DNA from: Halorubrum lipolyticum DSM 21995
GTDB taxonomy: Archaea > Halobacteriota > Halobacteria > Halobacteriales > Haloferacaceae
Direction: 5' to 3'
DNA length: 38,578 nt
Assembly (NCBI RefSeq): GCF_000337375.1
Contig: NZ_AOJG01000017.1
Span: forward strand, 100,771-139,348
Shown here: piece after piece, positions 7,006 to 14,403 of the stretch
Layout: each line of letters begins with the position of its first letter
Position numbering within the stretch: position 1 is the first letter of the stretch
Program-made: the position numbers and the translations under genes
Notes under the pieces: generated by a model
The model's database searches: none
What the model was told of the DNA's origin: nothing
The model's input: only the letters and a program-made list of their open reading frames with translations

Positions 7006-7353
7006 CACTTATAAACTAACGTGGCGGTGGCGCGCCCCGGTGAGCGGCCCTTTGGGCCGCGAACCGCGAGGGACCTTCGGTCCCTCTGGCAGCCGGCGGC
7101 GGAGCCGCCGGCGACGCCGGCGCGAGGGAGTCGCGACCGAAGGGAGCGACGAGGCTGGGGAGGCGTGAGGCTGTGCGGTGCGGTCGGGTGGGACTCAAAG
7201 GGGCAGTCGGTGAGGCGGGCGCAGGGGACGCAAGGACCACAGGGAGTGAGCGAAGCGAGCGACCGAGGACCGCAGCGAGCGTGCGCCCGCCTCACCGACT
7301 GGGGCTTTGGAGGTGTTCACCGTCGAGCCACCGTCAACAATTACTTATAAGCG
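7006..7353 (+). repeat. Structured repeat element, copy E1 (full length)
   Basis: A 348-nt element between the convergent thermosome and L15e genes. Its ends are imperfect inverted repeats containing TTATAA (7006-7030 and 7328-7353). Inside, in order, are: GCGGTGGCGCGC (7024-7035); perfect triloop hairpins at 7044-7060 (7 bp), 7068-7086 (8 bp) and 7093-7111 (8 bp); a GTCGC/GCGAC stem (7130-7134 with 7146-7150); GACGAGGCTGGGG (7148-7160); CTCAAAGGGGCAG (7194-7206); a perfect 19-bp stem (7205-7223 with 7282-7300); and the core CTGGGGCTTTGGAGG (7299-7313). Open frames across it are low-complexity and not conserved between copies, so it is not a gene. It is either a structured RNA with its own TATA box or a nonautonomous mobile element. 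Confidence 0.8.
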
Positions 7354-7518
7354 ATCGACGAGGACGTGAGAGAGATCCACCGCGGAGTTGTCGATCACGA
7401 CAGCCGCAGCGCCAGTCACTCGCTCACCACAGCCGGGGATAGCTTCGACGACGCCGACATCGCCACTACGCGACTGATAAACGAAGAGAAGTCGGTCGGG
7501 GTCGGAACCGCGGTCGGC
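7354..7518. other. Intergenic remainder before L15e stop
   Basis: A 165-nt stretch between E1 and the end of the L15e gene. I see no gene and no clear signal. A weak AT patch GACTGATAAACG (about 7471-7482) could serve L15e termination. Confidence 0.4.
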
Positions 7519-8109
7519 TTACTTGCCCTGACGGTCGTTGCCGGTGACGCTCGGGCGGGTCTTCTCCGTACCCTTCCCGCGCGTGCGCTGGCCGCGACCC
7601 TTGGTGCCGGCGGAGGTGAGCCCGCGGAAGGCGCGCCCCTTGTGGTCGTCGGACGCGATCCAGCCGAGGTCGCCGTCGTTCTCGATCGCGGGGTGGTTCG
7701 GGTCCACCAGGATCACTTCGTGCCACTTCTGGGAGCCGTCCTCGCCGACCCAGTAGGAGTTGAGCACGCGGAGGTTCCGGTACTTGCGCGAGGCGCGCTC
7801 CTCCGAGATGCGCTGGATCGACTTGCGACGCGAGAGCCGGTTGACGCCCTGCCGCTTCGAGCGGCGACCCGCCTTGTGTCGCTGCTTGCGCGAGCCGCCC
7901 TTGCGGACGCTCACGCGGGCGACGACGACGCCCTGCTTCGCCTTGTAGCCCAGCTCGCGGGCCTTGTCCAGGCGGGTGGGGCGCTCGATGCGCTCGATGG
8001 CGCCCTCGTCGCGCCACTCCTGTTTGCGCTGCCACTGCAGCTCTGCCAGTTTCCCCTCCTTGGGGGACCGCCACGCCTCCTTGATGTGCGAGTAGAAGCT
8101 TCGTGCCAT
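7519..8109 (-). CDS. rpl15e: 50S ribosomal protein L15e
   Basis: This 196-aa large-subunit protein is found only in archaea and eukaryotes. It begins MARSFYSHIKEAWR and contains the family blocks RPTRLDKARELGYKAKQG, VRKGGSRK, RRKSIQRI, LRVLNSYWVGEDG and YHEVILVD-like WHEVILVDPNHPAI. The tail GLTSAGTKGRGQRTRGKG is the usual basic extension. Length is typical. It is more basic than its neighbours, as expected for an rRNA-binding protein. No TATA box is obvious directly upstream on the reverse strand, so transcription may start farther away in the 700-nt gap. Confidence 0.97.
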   Translation of the reverse strand: MARSFYSHIKEAWRSPKEGKLAELQWQRKQEWRDEGAIERIERPTRLDKARELGYKAKQGVVVARVSVRKGGSRKQRHKAGRRSKRQGVNRLSRRKSIQRISEERASRKYRNLRVLNSYWVGEDGSQKWHEVILVDPNHPAIENDGDLGWIASDDHKGRAFRGLTSAGTKGRGQRTRGKGTEKTRPSVTGNDRQGK

Positions 8110-8810
8110 ATGTTGTCCGCGGACGGTTGCGATTCAGCCGCGAAGCGGCCACATGTCGTCTCGTCCCGGGGCGCGACGTCGACGATCGCGTCGGCGTCGA
8201 GGCCGGCCCCGGCGGCGAGTGCCCGCTGTGTCCGCACCAGCGAGTTGCCCGTATTTCCCGCGGTTCGCCCTTAACCGCTTCGCTACGGCGTTCGCGTGGG
8301 GATAGGTGGCACGCGGTGATCGTGGCACGCGGTGATCGGCGTAGCACTCGGCGATCGGCTACACCGACGACGCCGAAGCGCTCGCAAGCTCGACTCGACC
8401 ATCCCGGCGCCGAGCCCGCGACCGCGTCGCGCGGGTCGACGGCGCTTGCGCGCGGTGGGCGAGACGGGAGGCTCCCTGTGCGTCGACGCCGCCCACCCGC
8501 GGGGTCTTTAGGGCGATCGGCGACGTAGCTCTCACCGGGCGCGGTCGGACGCGACGACGCCGCCCCGGGTAGGGGGTCGCGTCCGGCCGCGCCGCACGCT
8601 CCCTCTCGACGCCGGGATCGCGCGTCTTTGCGACGCGTTCCGGGCGTCGACGGCGACGCGCGCGGCCGCCCGCCCGCGATCGACTGCGAGACCCGCAGAG
8701 GCACACACCGCGAACGCGGTCCGCATGTCGGGTCCGGTCGGTTCGAGGGCGACGGCCGCGAGCGTCGGCGAAATTCATATATTGTGTGAAATACAACGAG
8801 CGGTAGCGCT
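8110..8810. other. 701-nt gap between L15e and the toxin-antitoxin pair
   Basis: No supportable gene. A 16-bp tandem duplication GTGGCACGCGGTGATC lies at 8306-8321 and 8322-8337, with a diverged third copy after it. An AT-rich spot (CCGTATTTCCCGC, about 8248-8260) could be a reverse-strand promoter for L15e. Short open frames cross the region on both strands, but none has a recognisable motif or a consistent start. Confidence 0.5.
8775..8783 (+). promoter_or_regulatory. TATA box of the toxin-antitoxin pair
   Basis: TCATATATT lies in a short AT-rich island, 27-35 nt before the antitoxin ATG. The flanking TTCATATATTGTGTGAA has matching ends (TTC/GAA). That would suit an RHH operator overlapping the promoter, which is an inference. 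Confidence 0.6.
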
Positions 8811-9137
8811 ATGCCCCGAACGACCGCCACCATCCCGGACGACCTCACCGACCTGATCGACGGTGCCGTCGAGGCGGGCATCTTCGAGAACAAGAGCGAC
8901 GCGATCCGCCACGTTATCCGGGAATACTTCGAGTCGAACCCGGACGCCCGGATCGCTGCCGCGGTGTCGCTGTACGCCGACGAGACGATCACGCTCGGGA
9001 CCGCCGCCAGACTCGCGGGCGTCGACCGATTCGAGATGCGGGACATCATCCGGGAGGAGGGCGTCGAACTCCGGATCGGCCCCGAGGACATGGCCGACGC
9101 GAGAAGCGAAATCGACACCGCCCGCGACTTGGAATGA
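8811..9137 (+). CDS. Antitoxin: RHH DNA-binding domain fused to a UPF0175-like domain
   Basis: A 108-aa protein. Residues 1-45 form a ribbon-helix-helix (strand TTATIPDDL, helix LIDGAVEAGIFENKSDAIRHVI). About residues 52-95 (YADETITLGTAARLAGVDRF then EMRDIIREEGVELR) read like UPF0175, a helix-turn-helix-like domain common in antitoxin operons next to PIN genes. Its stop overlaps the next ATG (ATGA), the usual coupling in vapBC-type modules. By family logic it would bind its own promoter and neutralise the downstream PIN ribonuclease. The acidic C-terminus (DARSEIDTARDLE) could be the toxin-binding part. Domain calls are by motif. Confidence 0.85.
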   Translation: MPRTTATIPDDLTDLIDGAVEAGIFENKSDAIRHVIREYFESNPDARIAAAVSLYADETITLGTAARLAGVDRFEMRDIIREEGVELRIGPEDMADARSEIDTARDLE

Positions 9138-9640
9138 CGCGACCACCGGCCGAAGCGATCGTGCTCGACACCAGTGTACTCTCCAACTTCGCTCACGTCG
9201 ATCGGCTCGACCTCCTCGTGAGCCTTCCCCGCGTCGTCACCGTCGCCGCCGTCGAGCGAGAGCTCGAAATCGGGCGTCGAAACTCACCCGTATCTCGACG
9301 CGGCTCTCGCGGCGCTCGACGCGACCGTCCCGGTCGTTGCACCGTCCCCCGCATCGACGCGTATCGAGGCGGAACTGCGCGAGACGCTCGATCCGGGAGA
9401 GGCGCAAGCCCTAGCCGTCACCGATTCGATCGATGGCACGATCGTCACCGACGACGGCGACGCACGCGAGACCGCGAGACAACACGACGTGGCGGTGACC
9501 GGATCGATCGGGGTTCTCGTCCGCGCCGTCGAATCAGGCGATCTCACCCGGAGACAGCGGACAGCTACCTCAAACGCTGGATCGACGACGCCGGGTTCCG
9601 GTCGCCCGCCCGCGACATCGACGCGTTTCTCGATCGGTGA
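9134..9640 (+). pseudogene. PIN-domain toxin with two compensating frameshifts
   Basis: The frame opens as a PIN ribonuclease (AIVLDTSVLSNFAHVDRLDL, with the first metal-binding Asp) and continues to VERELEIG. There one extra G in the run at 9272-9274 shifts the frame. The proper protein continues one base over (GVETHPYLDAALAALDATVP, then DPGEAQALAVTDSID and IVTDDGDARETARQ, which carry the other acidic residues). Near 9547-9549 one C is missing, and the original frame resumes with PETADSYLKRWIDDAGF to the stop. If both bases are corrected the product is about 168 aa, a normal PIN length. Either the toxin is dead or both shifts are sequencing errors in G/C runs. Confidence 0.85.
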
Positions 9641-9664
9641 CGGAGACGTGATAGACTCCGTTAT

Positions 9665-9718
9665 CGACTCGCAGGGCGTGACCGACTCGCAGGACGTGAC
9701 CGACCCGCAGAGCGTGAT
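9665..9718 (+). repeat. 18-bp tandem repeat, three units
   Basis: Units at 9665-9682, 9683-9700 and 9701-9718 follow the pattern CGACTCGCAGGGCGTGAC with one to three changes per copy. The array starts 25 nt after the PIN stop codon and ends before the transporter gene. It is a short minisatellite and I see no coding role. Confidence 0.85.
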
Positions 9719-9810
9719 CCCTGAGATGGCCCAAGGGCTCGGCGCGAACGGAAGGAAAAAAGAAAGCGAGATCGACCCGGCGCCCGCCGGTCAGCGGTGC
9801 CCCGAGGCGA

Positions 9811-11136
9811 TCAGAGCGCCGCCTGCATGGCTTCGATCGTCGCCTGCACGCCGAAGTAGAGGACGTACAGCAGGATCAGGACGATCGGGACTCGGAGCAG
9901 CCAGATCCAGATCGCGCTGAGCGCGTCGCCGCCGCGCGTACCCCGCTGGAACTCGTCGACCGCGTCGGCGGCGTACACCCAGCCGACGAAGACCGCGAGC
10001 AGGAGCCCGCCGCCGATGAGCAGCACCTGGTTGGCGAGCACGTCGTACGCGTTGAGGTACCGTATGTCGATCGCGGTCGGGATCCCGATGAGGAAGATCG
10101 CGACCGCGAGCCCGACGGTCGCGGGCTTCCGATCGACGTCGAACGTCTCGGTGACGTACGCGACGATCACCTCGAGGATACTGAACGCGCTCGTGACCGC
10201 GGCCATGAACAGCGCGACGTAGAACACCGTGCCGACCGCTCGCCCGGCCGGGAACTCGGCGAACGCGGTCCCGAGCGCCACGAACACCGTCCCCGGGCCG
10301 CCCGTCCCCGGGTCGACGCCCTGCGAGAACAGGAACGGGAAGATCGCGAGCCCGGCAAGGAGCGCGATGGACGTGTCGACGACGAGGATGATCAGGCTGT
10401 CGTTGAGCAGGCTGCGGTCCTCGCCGAGGTAGGAGGCGTACGTGACCATCACGCCCATCCCGAGCGAGAGGGTGAAGAAGGCCTGTCCGGCCGCGTCGGG
10501 CAGCAGCGCGAGCGCGTCGCCGAGCAGCGTCGAGACGTCCGGCGACAGGTAGAAGGCGTACCCCTCGGCCGCCCCCTCCAGCGTCGCGCCGTAGCCGGCG
10601 AGGACCACGAGCAGGACGACGACGCTCGGGATCATGAACTTCGCCGCGCGCTCGAGTCCGCTCCGAACGCCGAGCACGACGATGCCGGCGACGAACGCCA
10701 TGAACAGCGCGTCGAAGGCGATCGCGTTCGCCCCGGCCGACGCCGACTCGAAGTACGCCGCGGGGTCGCTGGTGTACGCCCCCGTGACGCTCGCGATGAT
10801 GTACTGGATCACCCAGCCGCCGACCACGCTGTAGTACGACAGGATGACGAAGCCGGCGAGCGCGCCGAGCCCGCCGATGAACCGCCAGTTCGATCGGCCG
10901 AGCTCCTCGAACGCGCCGATCACGTTCCGGTTCGACCGGCGCCCGATCACGAACTCCGCCAGCACGAGCGGGAGCCCGACCCCGACGACGAGGAGGAGAT
11001 ACGCGACGAGGAACGCCGCGCCGCCCGACTCGGCGGTGAGGAAGGGGAACCGCCAGATGTTTCCGAGCCCCACGGCGCTGCCCGCCGCCGCGAGGATGAA
11101 TCCCGCCCGCGTTGCCCACGACTCTCGTTGTACCAT
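9811..11136 (-). CDS. Sodium-dependent transporter, NSS/SNF family
   Basis: This 441-aa polytopic membrane protein belongs to the neurotransmitter:sodium symporter family, which imports amino acids or related solutes with Na+. The first helix carries the family signature AAAGSAVGLGNIWRFPFL, whose unwound part binds Na+ and substrate. Helices follow through to about residue 435, giving 11 or 12 spans. A charged loop TFDVDRKPAT (central) and the final helix VLILLYVLYFGVQATIEAM are clear. I start at MVQRESWATRAGF, the usual NSS opening, and not at the longer upstream reading. A TATA box 27 nt upstream supports this. Substrate cannot be read from the sequence. Confidence 0.92.
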   Translation of the reverse strand: MVQRESWATRAGFILAAAGSAVGLGNIWRFPFLTAESGGAAFLVAYLLLVVGVGLPLVLAEFVIGRRSNRNVIGAFEELGRSNWRFIGGLGALAGFVILSYYSVVGGWVIQYIIASVTGAYTSDPAAYFESASAGANAIAFDALFMAFVAGIVVLGVRSGLERAAKFMIPSVVVLLVVLAGYGATLEGAAEGYAFYLSPDVSTLLGDALALLPDAAGQAFFTLSLGMGVMVTYASYLGEDRSLLNDSLIILVVDTSIALLAGLAIFPFLFSQGVDPGTGGPGTVFVALGTAFAEFPAGRAVGTVFYVALFMAAVTSAFSILEVIVAYVTETFDVDRKPATVGLAVAIFLIGIPTAIDIRYLNAYDVLANQVLLIGGGLLLAVFVGWVYAADAVDEFQRGTRGGDALSAIWIWLLRVPIVLILLYVLYFGVQATIEAMQAAL

Positions 11137-11162
11137 ACTCGACGGATATCGGCGGATTGACC

Positions 11163-11173
11163 GTATAAAAACG
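11163..11173 (-). promoter_or_regulatory. Promoter of the NSS transporter gene
   Basis: Reverse-strand CGTTTTTATAC lies 26-37 nt before the transporter ATG at 11136, matching the expected TATA position. Confidence 0.7.
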
Positions 11174-11454
11174 TTCGATTCCGAGGCGTCGACCGGCCGT
11201 CTCGGCGGGCGAGACGCGTCAGATCGACGACGAGTCAGGTCGACGACGCGAGACGCTGAGCTCGACTCCCGACCACCGACCACCGATCGTCGGAGCGTCG
11301 TTCGGGGGACCGCTGCGTCGGCGACGGCGAGCCGTCCGGAACGACGCGCTTTAATCACCCCTCAATAATCTTCAGATAGTACTATGAGAGTATCACAGTG
11401 GCGGAGAGACGACACGATCGGTCGGGAACCGACGGCGTATTTAAAACGAGTCCC
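11174..11454. other. Divergent intergenic region with palindrome and RHH-gene promoter
   Basis: The 318-nt gap between the transporter (reverse) and the RHH gene (forward). It contains a 15/16-bp direct repeat (GTCAGATCGACGACG then GTCAGGTCGACGACG, near 11218-11250). A perfect 10-bp palindrome ATAGTACTAT lies at 11376-11385, about 70 nt before the RHH start. TATTTAAAA is at 11438-11446, rather close to the ATG (8 nt), so the AT-rich CTCAATAATC further upstream may be the working TATA box. A palindrome of this kind is what an RHH dimer would bind. Confidence 0.55.
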
Positions 11455-11670
11455 ATGCCGAAGATAAGCGTCGAGATCCCGGGCGAGCTGCTCGACGACC
11501 TCGACGACCACGTCGGCGACGACGGGAAGTTCGTGAACCGCAGCGACGCGGTCCGCGCGTCGATCCGCAAGACGCTCGACGTGCTCGACGAGATCGACGC
11601 CCGCCACGACCGGCTCGACGACGGGTCCGACGGGCGCTCGTCGGAGCCCGCCGGAGGCGACGATGAGTGA
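11455..11670 (+). CDS. RHH (CopG-like) transcriptional regulator
   Basis: A 71-aa protein whose first 45 residues are a ribbon-helix-helix: strand PKISVEIPGELLDDLDDHV, a turn at GDDGKFVNRSDAVRASI, and helix 2 to about residue 48. The C-terminal third is acidic and probably disordered. RHH proteins bind DNA as dimers through the paired beta strands. Its last 8 nt overlap the start of the following transporter gene, so the two are translationally coupled. I start at MPKISVEIP because the strand must begin there; the longer upstream reading has no domain. Likely a regulator of the transporter operon, inferred from the overlap. Confidence 0.85.
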   Translation: MPKISVEIPGELLDDLDDHVGDDGKFVNRSDAVRASIRKTLDVLDEIDARHDRLDDGSDGRSSEPAGGDDE

Positions 11671-12388
11671 GGGGACGGCGACGCGAGCGGGAGGCGACGG
11701 GCCCTTCGCGGTCGACCCGCTCGACCGCTCCGCCGTGGCCGCCGTCTCGCTGATCACGCTGTTCGTCGTGGCCTTGGCCACCGCGCAGCTCACGGCCGCG
11801 AAGGTGCTCGCCCTCCCGCTCCCGTTCGCGCTCCCGGTGGTCGGCCCCGAGATCACGCTGCCGGGCGCCGCGCTCGCGTACGCGCTGACGTTCCTCGCGT
11901 CCGACTGCTACGCCGAGCTGTACGGTCGCCGCGCGACGCAGGTGGTCGTCAACGTCGCCTTCCTCGCGAACTTCCTCGTGCTCGCGTTGGTCTGGTCGAC
12001 CCTCGCCGCGCCGGGCGTCGATCCCGAGGTCGCCGCCGCCTTCGACACCGCCCTCGGTCCCGCGGCCAACATCGTCGCCGGGAGCCTGCTCGCGTACGTC
12101 GTGAGCCAGAACTGGGACGTGTTCGTCTTCCACGCGATCCGCGACCGCACCGGCGAACGGCTGCTATGGCTGCGCAACGTCGCCTCGACCGCCAGCAGTC
12201 AGGCCATCGACACCGCCATCTTCGTCGGCGTCGCGTTCTACGCCGCTCCCCTCGCACTCGGCTCCGGGGACCCGCTCCCCGCGAGCGTCCTCCTCGCGCT
12301 CGGGCTCGGCCAGTACCTCCTCAAGCTCGCGATCGCCGTCCTCGACACGCCGATCGTCTACCTCGTCGTCGGCGCCGTGCGCGAGTAG
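11663..12388 (+). CDS. Queuosine precursor transporter-like protein (YhhQ/DUF165)
   Basis: This 241-aa membrane protein has about six hydrophobic spans and the family motif FLASDCYAELYG (D-x3-E-x-Y-G) after the second span. Bacterial YhhQ imports queuine or preQ0-type precursors. In archaea a 7-deazaguanine salvage route would feed archaeosine in tRNA. Later blocks fit the family as well: VVSQNWDVFVFHAIRDRTG, WLRNVASTASSQAIDTAIF and the last helices to VGAVRE. The N-terminal 20 residues are hydrophilic. It begins inside the RHH gene (8-nt overlap). Family is clear; the exact ligand is inferred. Confidence 0.88.
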   Translation: MSEGTATRAGGDGPFAVDPLDRSAVAAVSLITLFVVALATAQLTAAKVLALPLPFALPVVGPEITLPGAALAYALTFLASDCYAELYGRRATQVVVNVAFLANFLVLALVWSTLAAPGVDPEVAAAFDTALGPAANIVAGSLLAYVVSQNWDVFVFHAIRDRTGERLLWLRNVASTASSQAIDTAIFVGVAFYAAPLALGSGDPLPASVLLALGLGQYLLKLAIAVLDTPIVYLVVGAVRE

Positions 12389-12437
12389 CTCCGGCCTGAC
12401 CCGGACCGGGCCGATCCGGTTCGCGATCCGTGTTCAC

Positions 12438-13514
12438 TCACTCGACGGCGAGCGAGCGCGCCGGCGACGACGGGAGGTCCGCGGGGATCCGCTCGAACGA
12501 CTCGCCGGCGTCGCGGGTCCGGTAGAGCCCGTCGTCGTGGACCGCCCAGATCGCCCCGTCCGTCCGCCCGCTCGCGAGGACCGCCGGGTAGGTCCCCTCA
12601 CCGGTCGGGATCCCTCGGTCGTCGAGGCGCTCGAAGCGGGGGCCCGAGCCGGACGCCGCGTCCCGGTCCCTCTCGGCGTCGAGGGGAGCCGAGACCCGCC
12701 GGTAGAGGTACGCCTCGCCGCGGCGGTGCGCCGCCGTCGCGCCCGGGGCCGCGCTCACGAGCGCCGTCTCGGGGTCGCCGGGGTCGACCGCGAGCCCCCA
12801 GACGTACCCGTGGTCGAGCCCGCGGTCGACGACGCTCCACGAGTCGCCGCGGTCGTCGCTCTCCGCGAACCCGTCGCCGGCGGCCGCGTACACCCGGTCC
12901 GGCGCGGACGGATGCGTTGCGAGCGCGTGGTTGTCGCGTCGGGAGCCCTCGGGCCGGTCGAGCCACGTCTCCCCGCCGTCCGGGGTCACGACCAGCGCCC
13001 CGGCCTCGACCCCGACGAACCACCGCTCCGGGTCGGCCGGGCACGGCTCGATCCACCGGACGTGGTGAGTGTCGGGTCGGGGCGGGTACGACCACTCGGA
13101 CGCGGAGGGGACCCCGCTGAGCCCGCCGACCCGCTCGACGGTCTCCCCGCCGTCCGTCGACCGGTACGCCCGCGAGGGCTCCGTGCCGACCCAGACGACG
13201 GCGGGGTCGTGCGGGCTGGTCGCGACCGCGGTGACCGCCGCCGGTCCGGACCCGCCGGGACCGAGGGTCTCGGCGGCGACGCGCTCGAAGCGCTCCCCGC
13301 CGTCCGTCGAGCGGAACAGCCCCGCGTCGGACGTCCCGGCGAGCACCCGAACGTAGTCGGCGTCCTCGGAGCCGGGACGCTCGCCGTTCCCGCCGGTCGG
13401 AGCGACCGAGAGGCACTCGACCGCCCGGTCCGCCAGTCTGACCGAGACCGACCCCGTCTCGGGGTCGACGACGCGGAGTCCGTCGGCGTAGCCCGCGTAG
13501 ACGCGCGTGTCCAT
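12438..13514 (-). CDS. Asp-box (BNR) beta-propeller protein
   Basis: A 358-aa cytosolic protein made of beta-propeller repeats with at least five Asp-box motifs (S/T-x-D-x-G-x-[ST]-[WF]): STDGGERF, STDGGETV, TPDGGETW, SDDRGDSW and TRDAGESF. Such repeats occur in sialidases, sortilin-like proteins and photosystem II assembly factor Ycf48. No catalytic residues of a glycosidase are visible, there is no signal peptide, and the start MDTRVYAGYADGLRV goes straight into the first strand. I therefore call it a propeller scaffold of unknown partner. The frame is open upstream, but this ATG lies just before the first repeat. It is convergent with the queuosine-type transporter. Confidence 0.82.
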   Translation of the reverse strand: MDTRVYAGYADGLRVVDPETGSVSVRLADRAVECLSVAPTGGNGERPGSEDADYVRVLAGTSDAGLFRSTDGGERFERVAAETLGPGGSGPAAVTAVATSPHDPAVVWVGTEPSRAYRSTDGGETVERVGGLSGVPSASEWSYPPRPDTHHVRWIEPCPADPERWFVGVEAGALVVTPDGGETWLDRPEGSRRDNHALATHPSAPDRVYAAAGDGFAESDDRGDSWSVVDRGLDHGYVWGLAVDPGDPETALVSAAPGATAAHRRGEAYLYRRVSAPLDAERDRDAASGSGPRFERLDDRGIPTGEGTYPAVLASGRTDGAIWAVHDDGLYRTRDAGESFERIPADLPSSPARSLAVE

Positions 13515-13594
13515 GGTCGGCGTTCGACGCGCGGCGCCAAAAGCCTTCGACGGGCGCAAGAGACTTACCCGACGCCCCCGTGCGAACAATACAC

Positions 13595-14326
13595 ATGGAT
13601 CTCCGCGTGCAGGGGGACGTCCCCCCCGACCCCTTTCTCGGCGCCGCCGACCTGTTCGAGACCGAGTGTTCCCTCGACGACCCGGTCCACGTGAAGGTGC
13701 GCGAGGACCCCGACGAGCGGACGTGGGCCGGCCACTACGACGGCTACCACGTCCTGAACGTCTCGAAGCGCGCCGCCACCAGCGCGATGGCCCGCGAGCT
13801 CGCCGTCCACGAGCTGTCGCACATGGCCCGCTACGAGGAGGGCCACGCCTCCCACGTCCAGTCGACGGAGGAGGCGTTGTACCTCGGGCTGTCGGGCGAA
13901 ACGGTGGAGCGCCGGAAGCTCGCGCACTGCTACCAGATCGCAAATCACATGAAGGACATCTACGCCGACGACATCACCCTCTCCGTCGCGCCCGCGAACA
14001 AGCTCCTCGGCTTCCTCGAATCGACGCTCGCGGCCGCCGTCGCCGACCGCCCCCAGGTCTCCCGCGACGGCTCCCCGCCGGTCACGGGGGGCGCGGACCC
14101 GGAGATCACCGCGGTCAACGCCGCGTTCGCGCTCGCCTTAGTCGAGCGCCACGACATCGCCGGTCCGGACCACCGCATCTACGACCTCGCGCGGGCGGCC
14201 GGCAGCGACACCGACGCCGTCGACGTCGACGCGTTCAAGCAGCGGTTCCTCGCGCTCGGTCCCGACCCCTCCGAGAGCGACTACCGGAAGGCGCTCGTCG
14301 CGGCCGCCCGGGCGTACGCGGTTTAA
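13595..14326 (+). CDS. HEXXH metallopeptidase-like protein (DUF5781 type)
   Basis: A 243-aa soluble protein with a zincin-like motif HELSH at about residues 75-79 (AVHELSHMARYEEGH), suggesting a zinc site formed by two His and a Glu. The preceding block YHVLNVSKRAATSAMARE and the following QSTEEALYLGL look conserved. I associate it with DUF5781 of haloarchaea, from memory. The rest is mostly helical with no membrane segment. Peptidase activity is only suggested by the motif. I take ATG 13595 (MDLRVQGDVPPDPF) over the in-frame start 15 nt upstream. It is divergent from the propeller gene, with 80 nt between the start codons. The next feature is repeat element E2. Confidence 0.78.
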   Translation: MDLRVQGDVPPDPFLGAADLFETECSLDDPVHVKVREDPDERTWAGHYDGYHVLNVSKRAATSAMARELAVHELSHMARYEEGHASHVQSTEEALYLGLSGETVERRKLAHCYQIANHMKDIYADDITLSVAPANKLLGFLESTLAAAVADRPQVSRDGSPPVTGGADPEITAVNAAFALALVERHDIAGPDHRIYDLARAAGSDTDAVDVDAFKQRFLALGPDPSESDYRKALVAAARAYAV

Positions 14327-14403
14327 AAACAAGCAACGGACCGCACCGAGAGCCGCTTTCGGATCGCGCTCGATCAGCGGGAGAACCGACAGACGGCGAC
14401 GAT

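Noticed and set aside
7021-7350. Forward and reverse open frames across element E1
   Set aside because: They are low-complexity and not kept in E2 or E3, where the same blocks fall in different frames or contain stops.
7006-7353. E elements as remnants of an insertion sequence
   Set aside because: No transposase fragment, and no flanking target duplication that I could confirm by eye. The MITE idea is kept as an alternative only.
8097-8237. Reverse-strand frame upstream of L15e (LAAGAGLDADAIVDVAPRDE)
   Set aside because: Codon use looks coding-like, but it runs into the L15e start in another frame, has no motif, and a clear start codon is lacking; may be a gene remnant.
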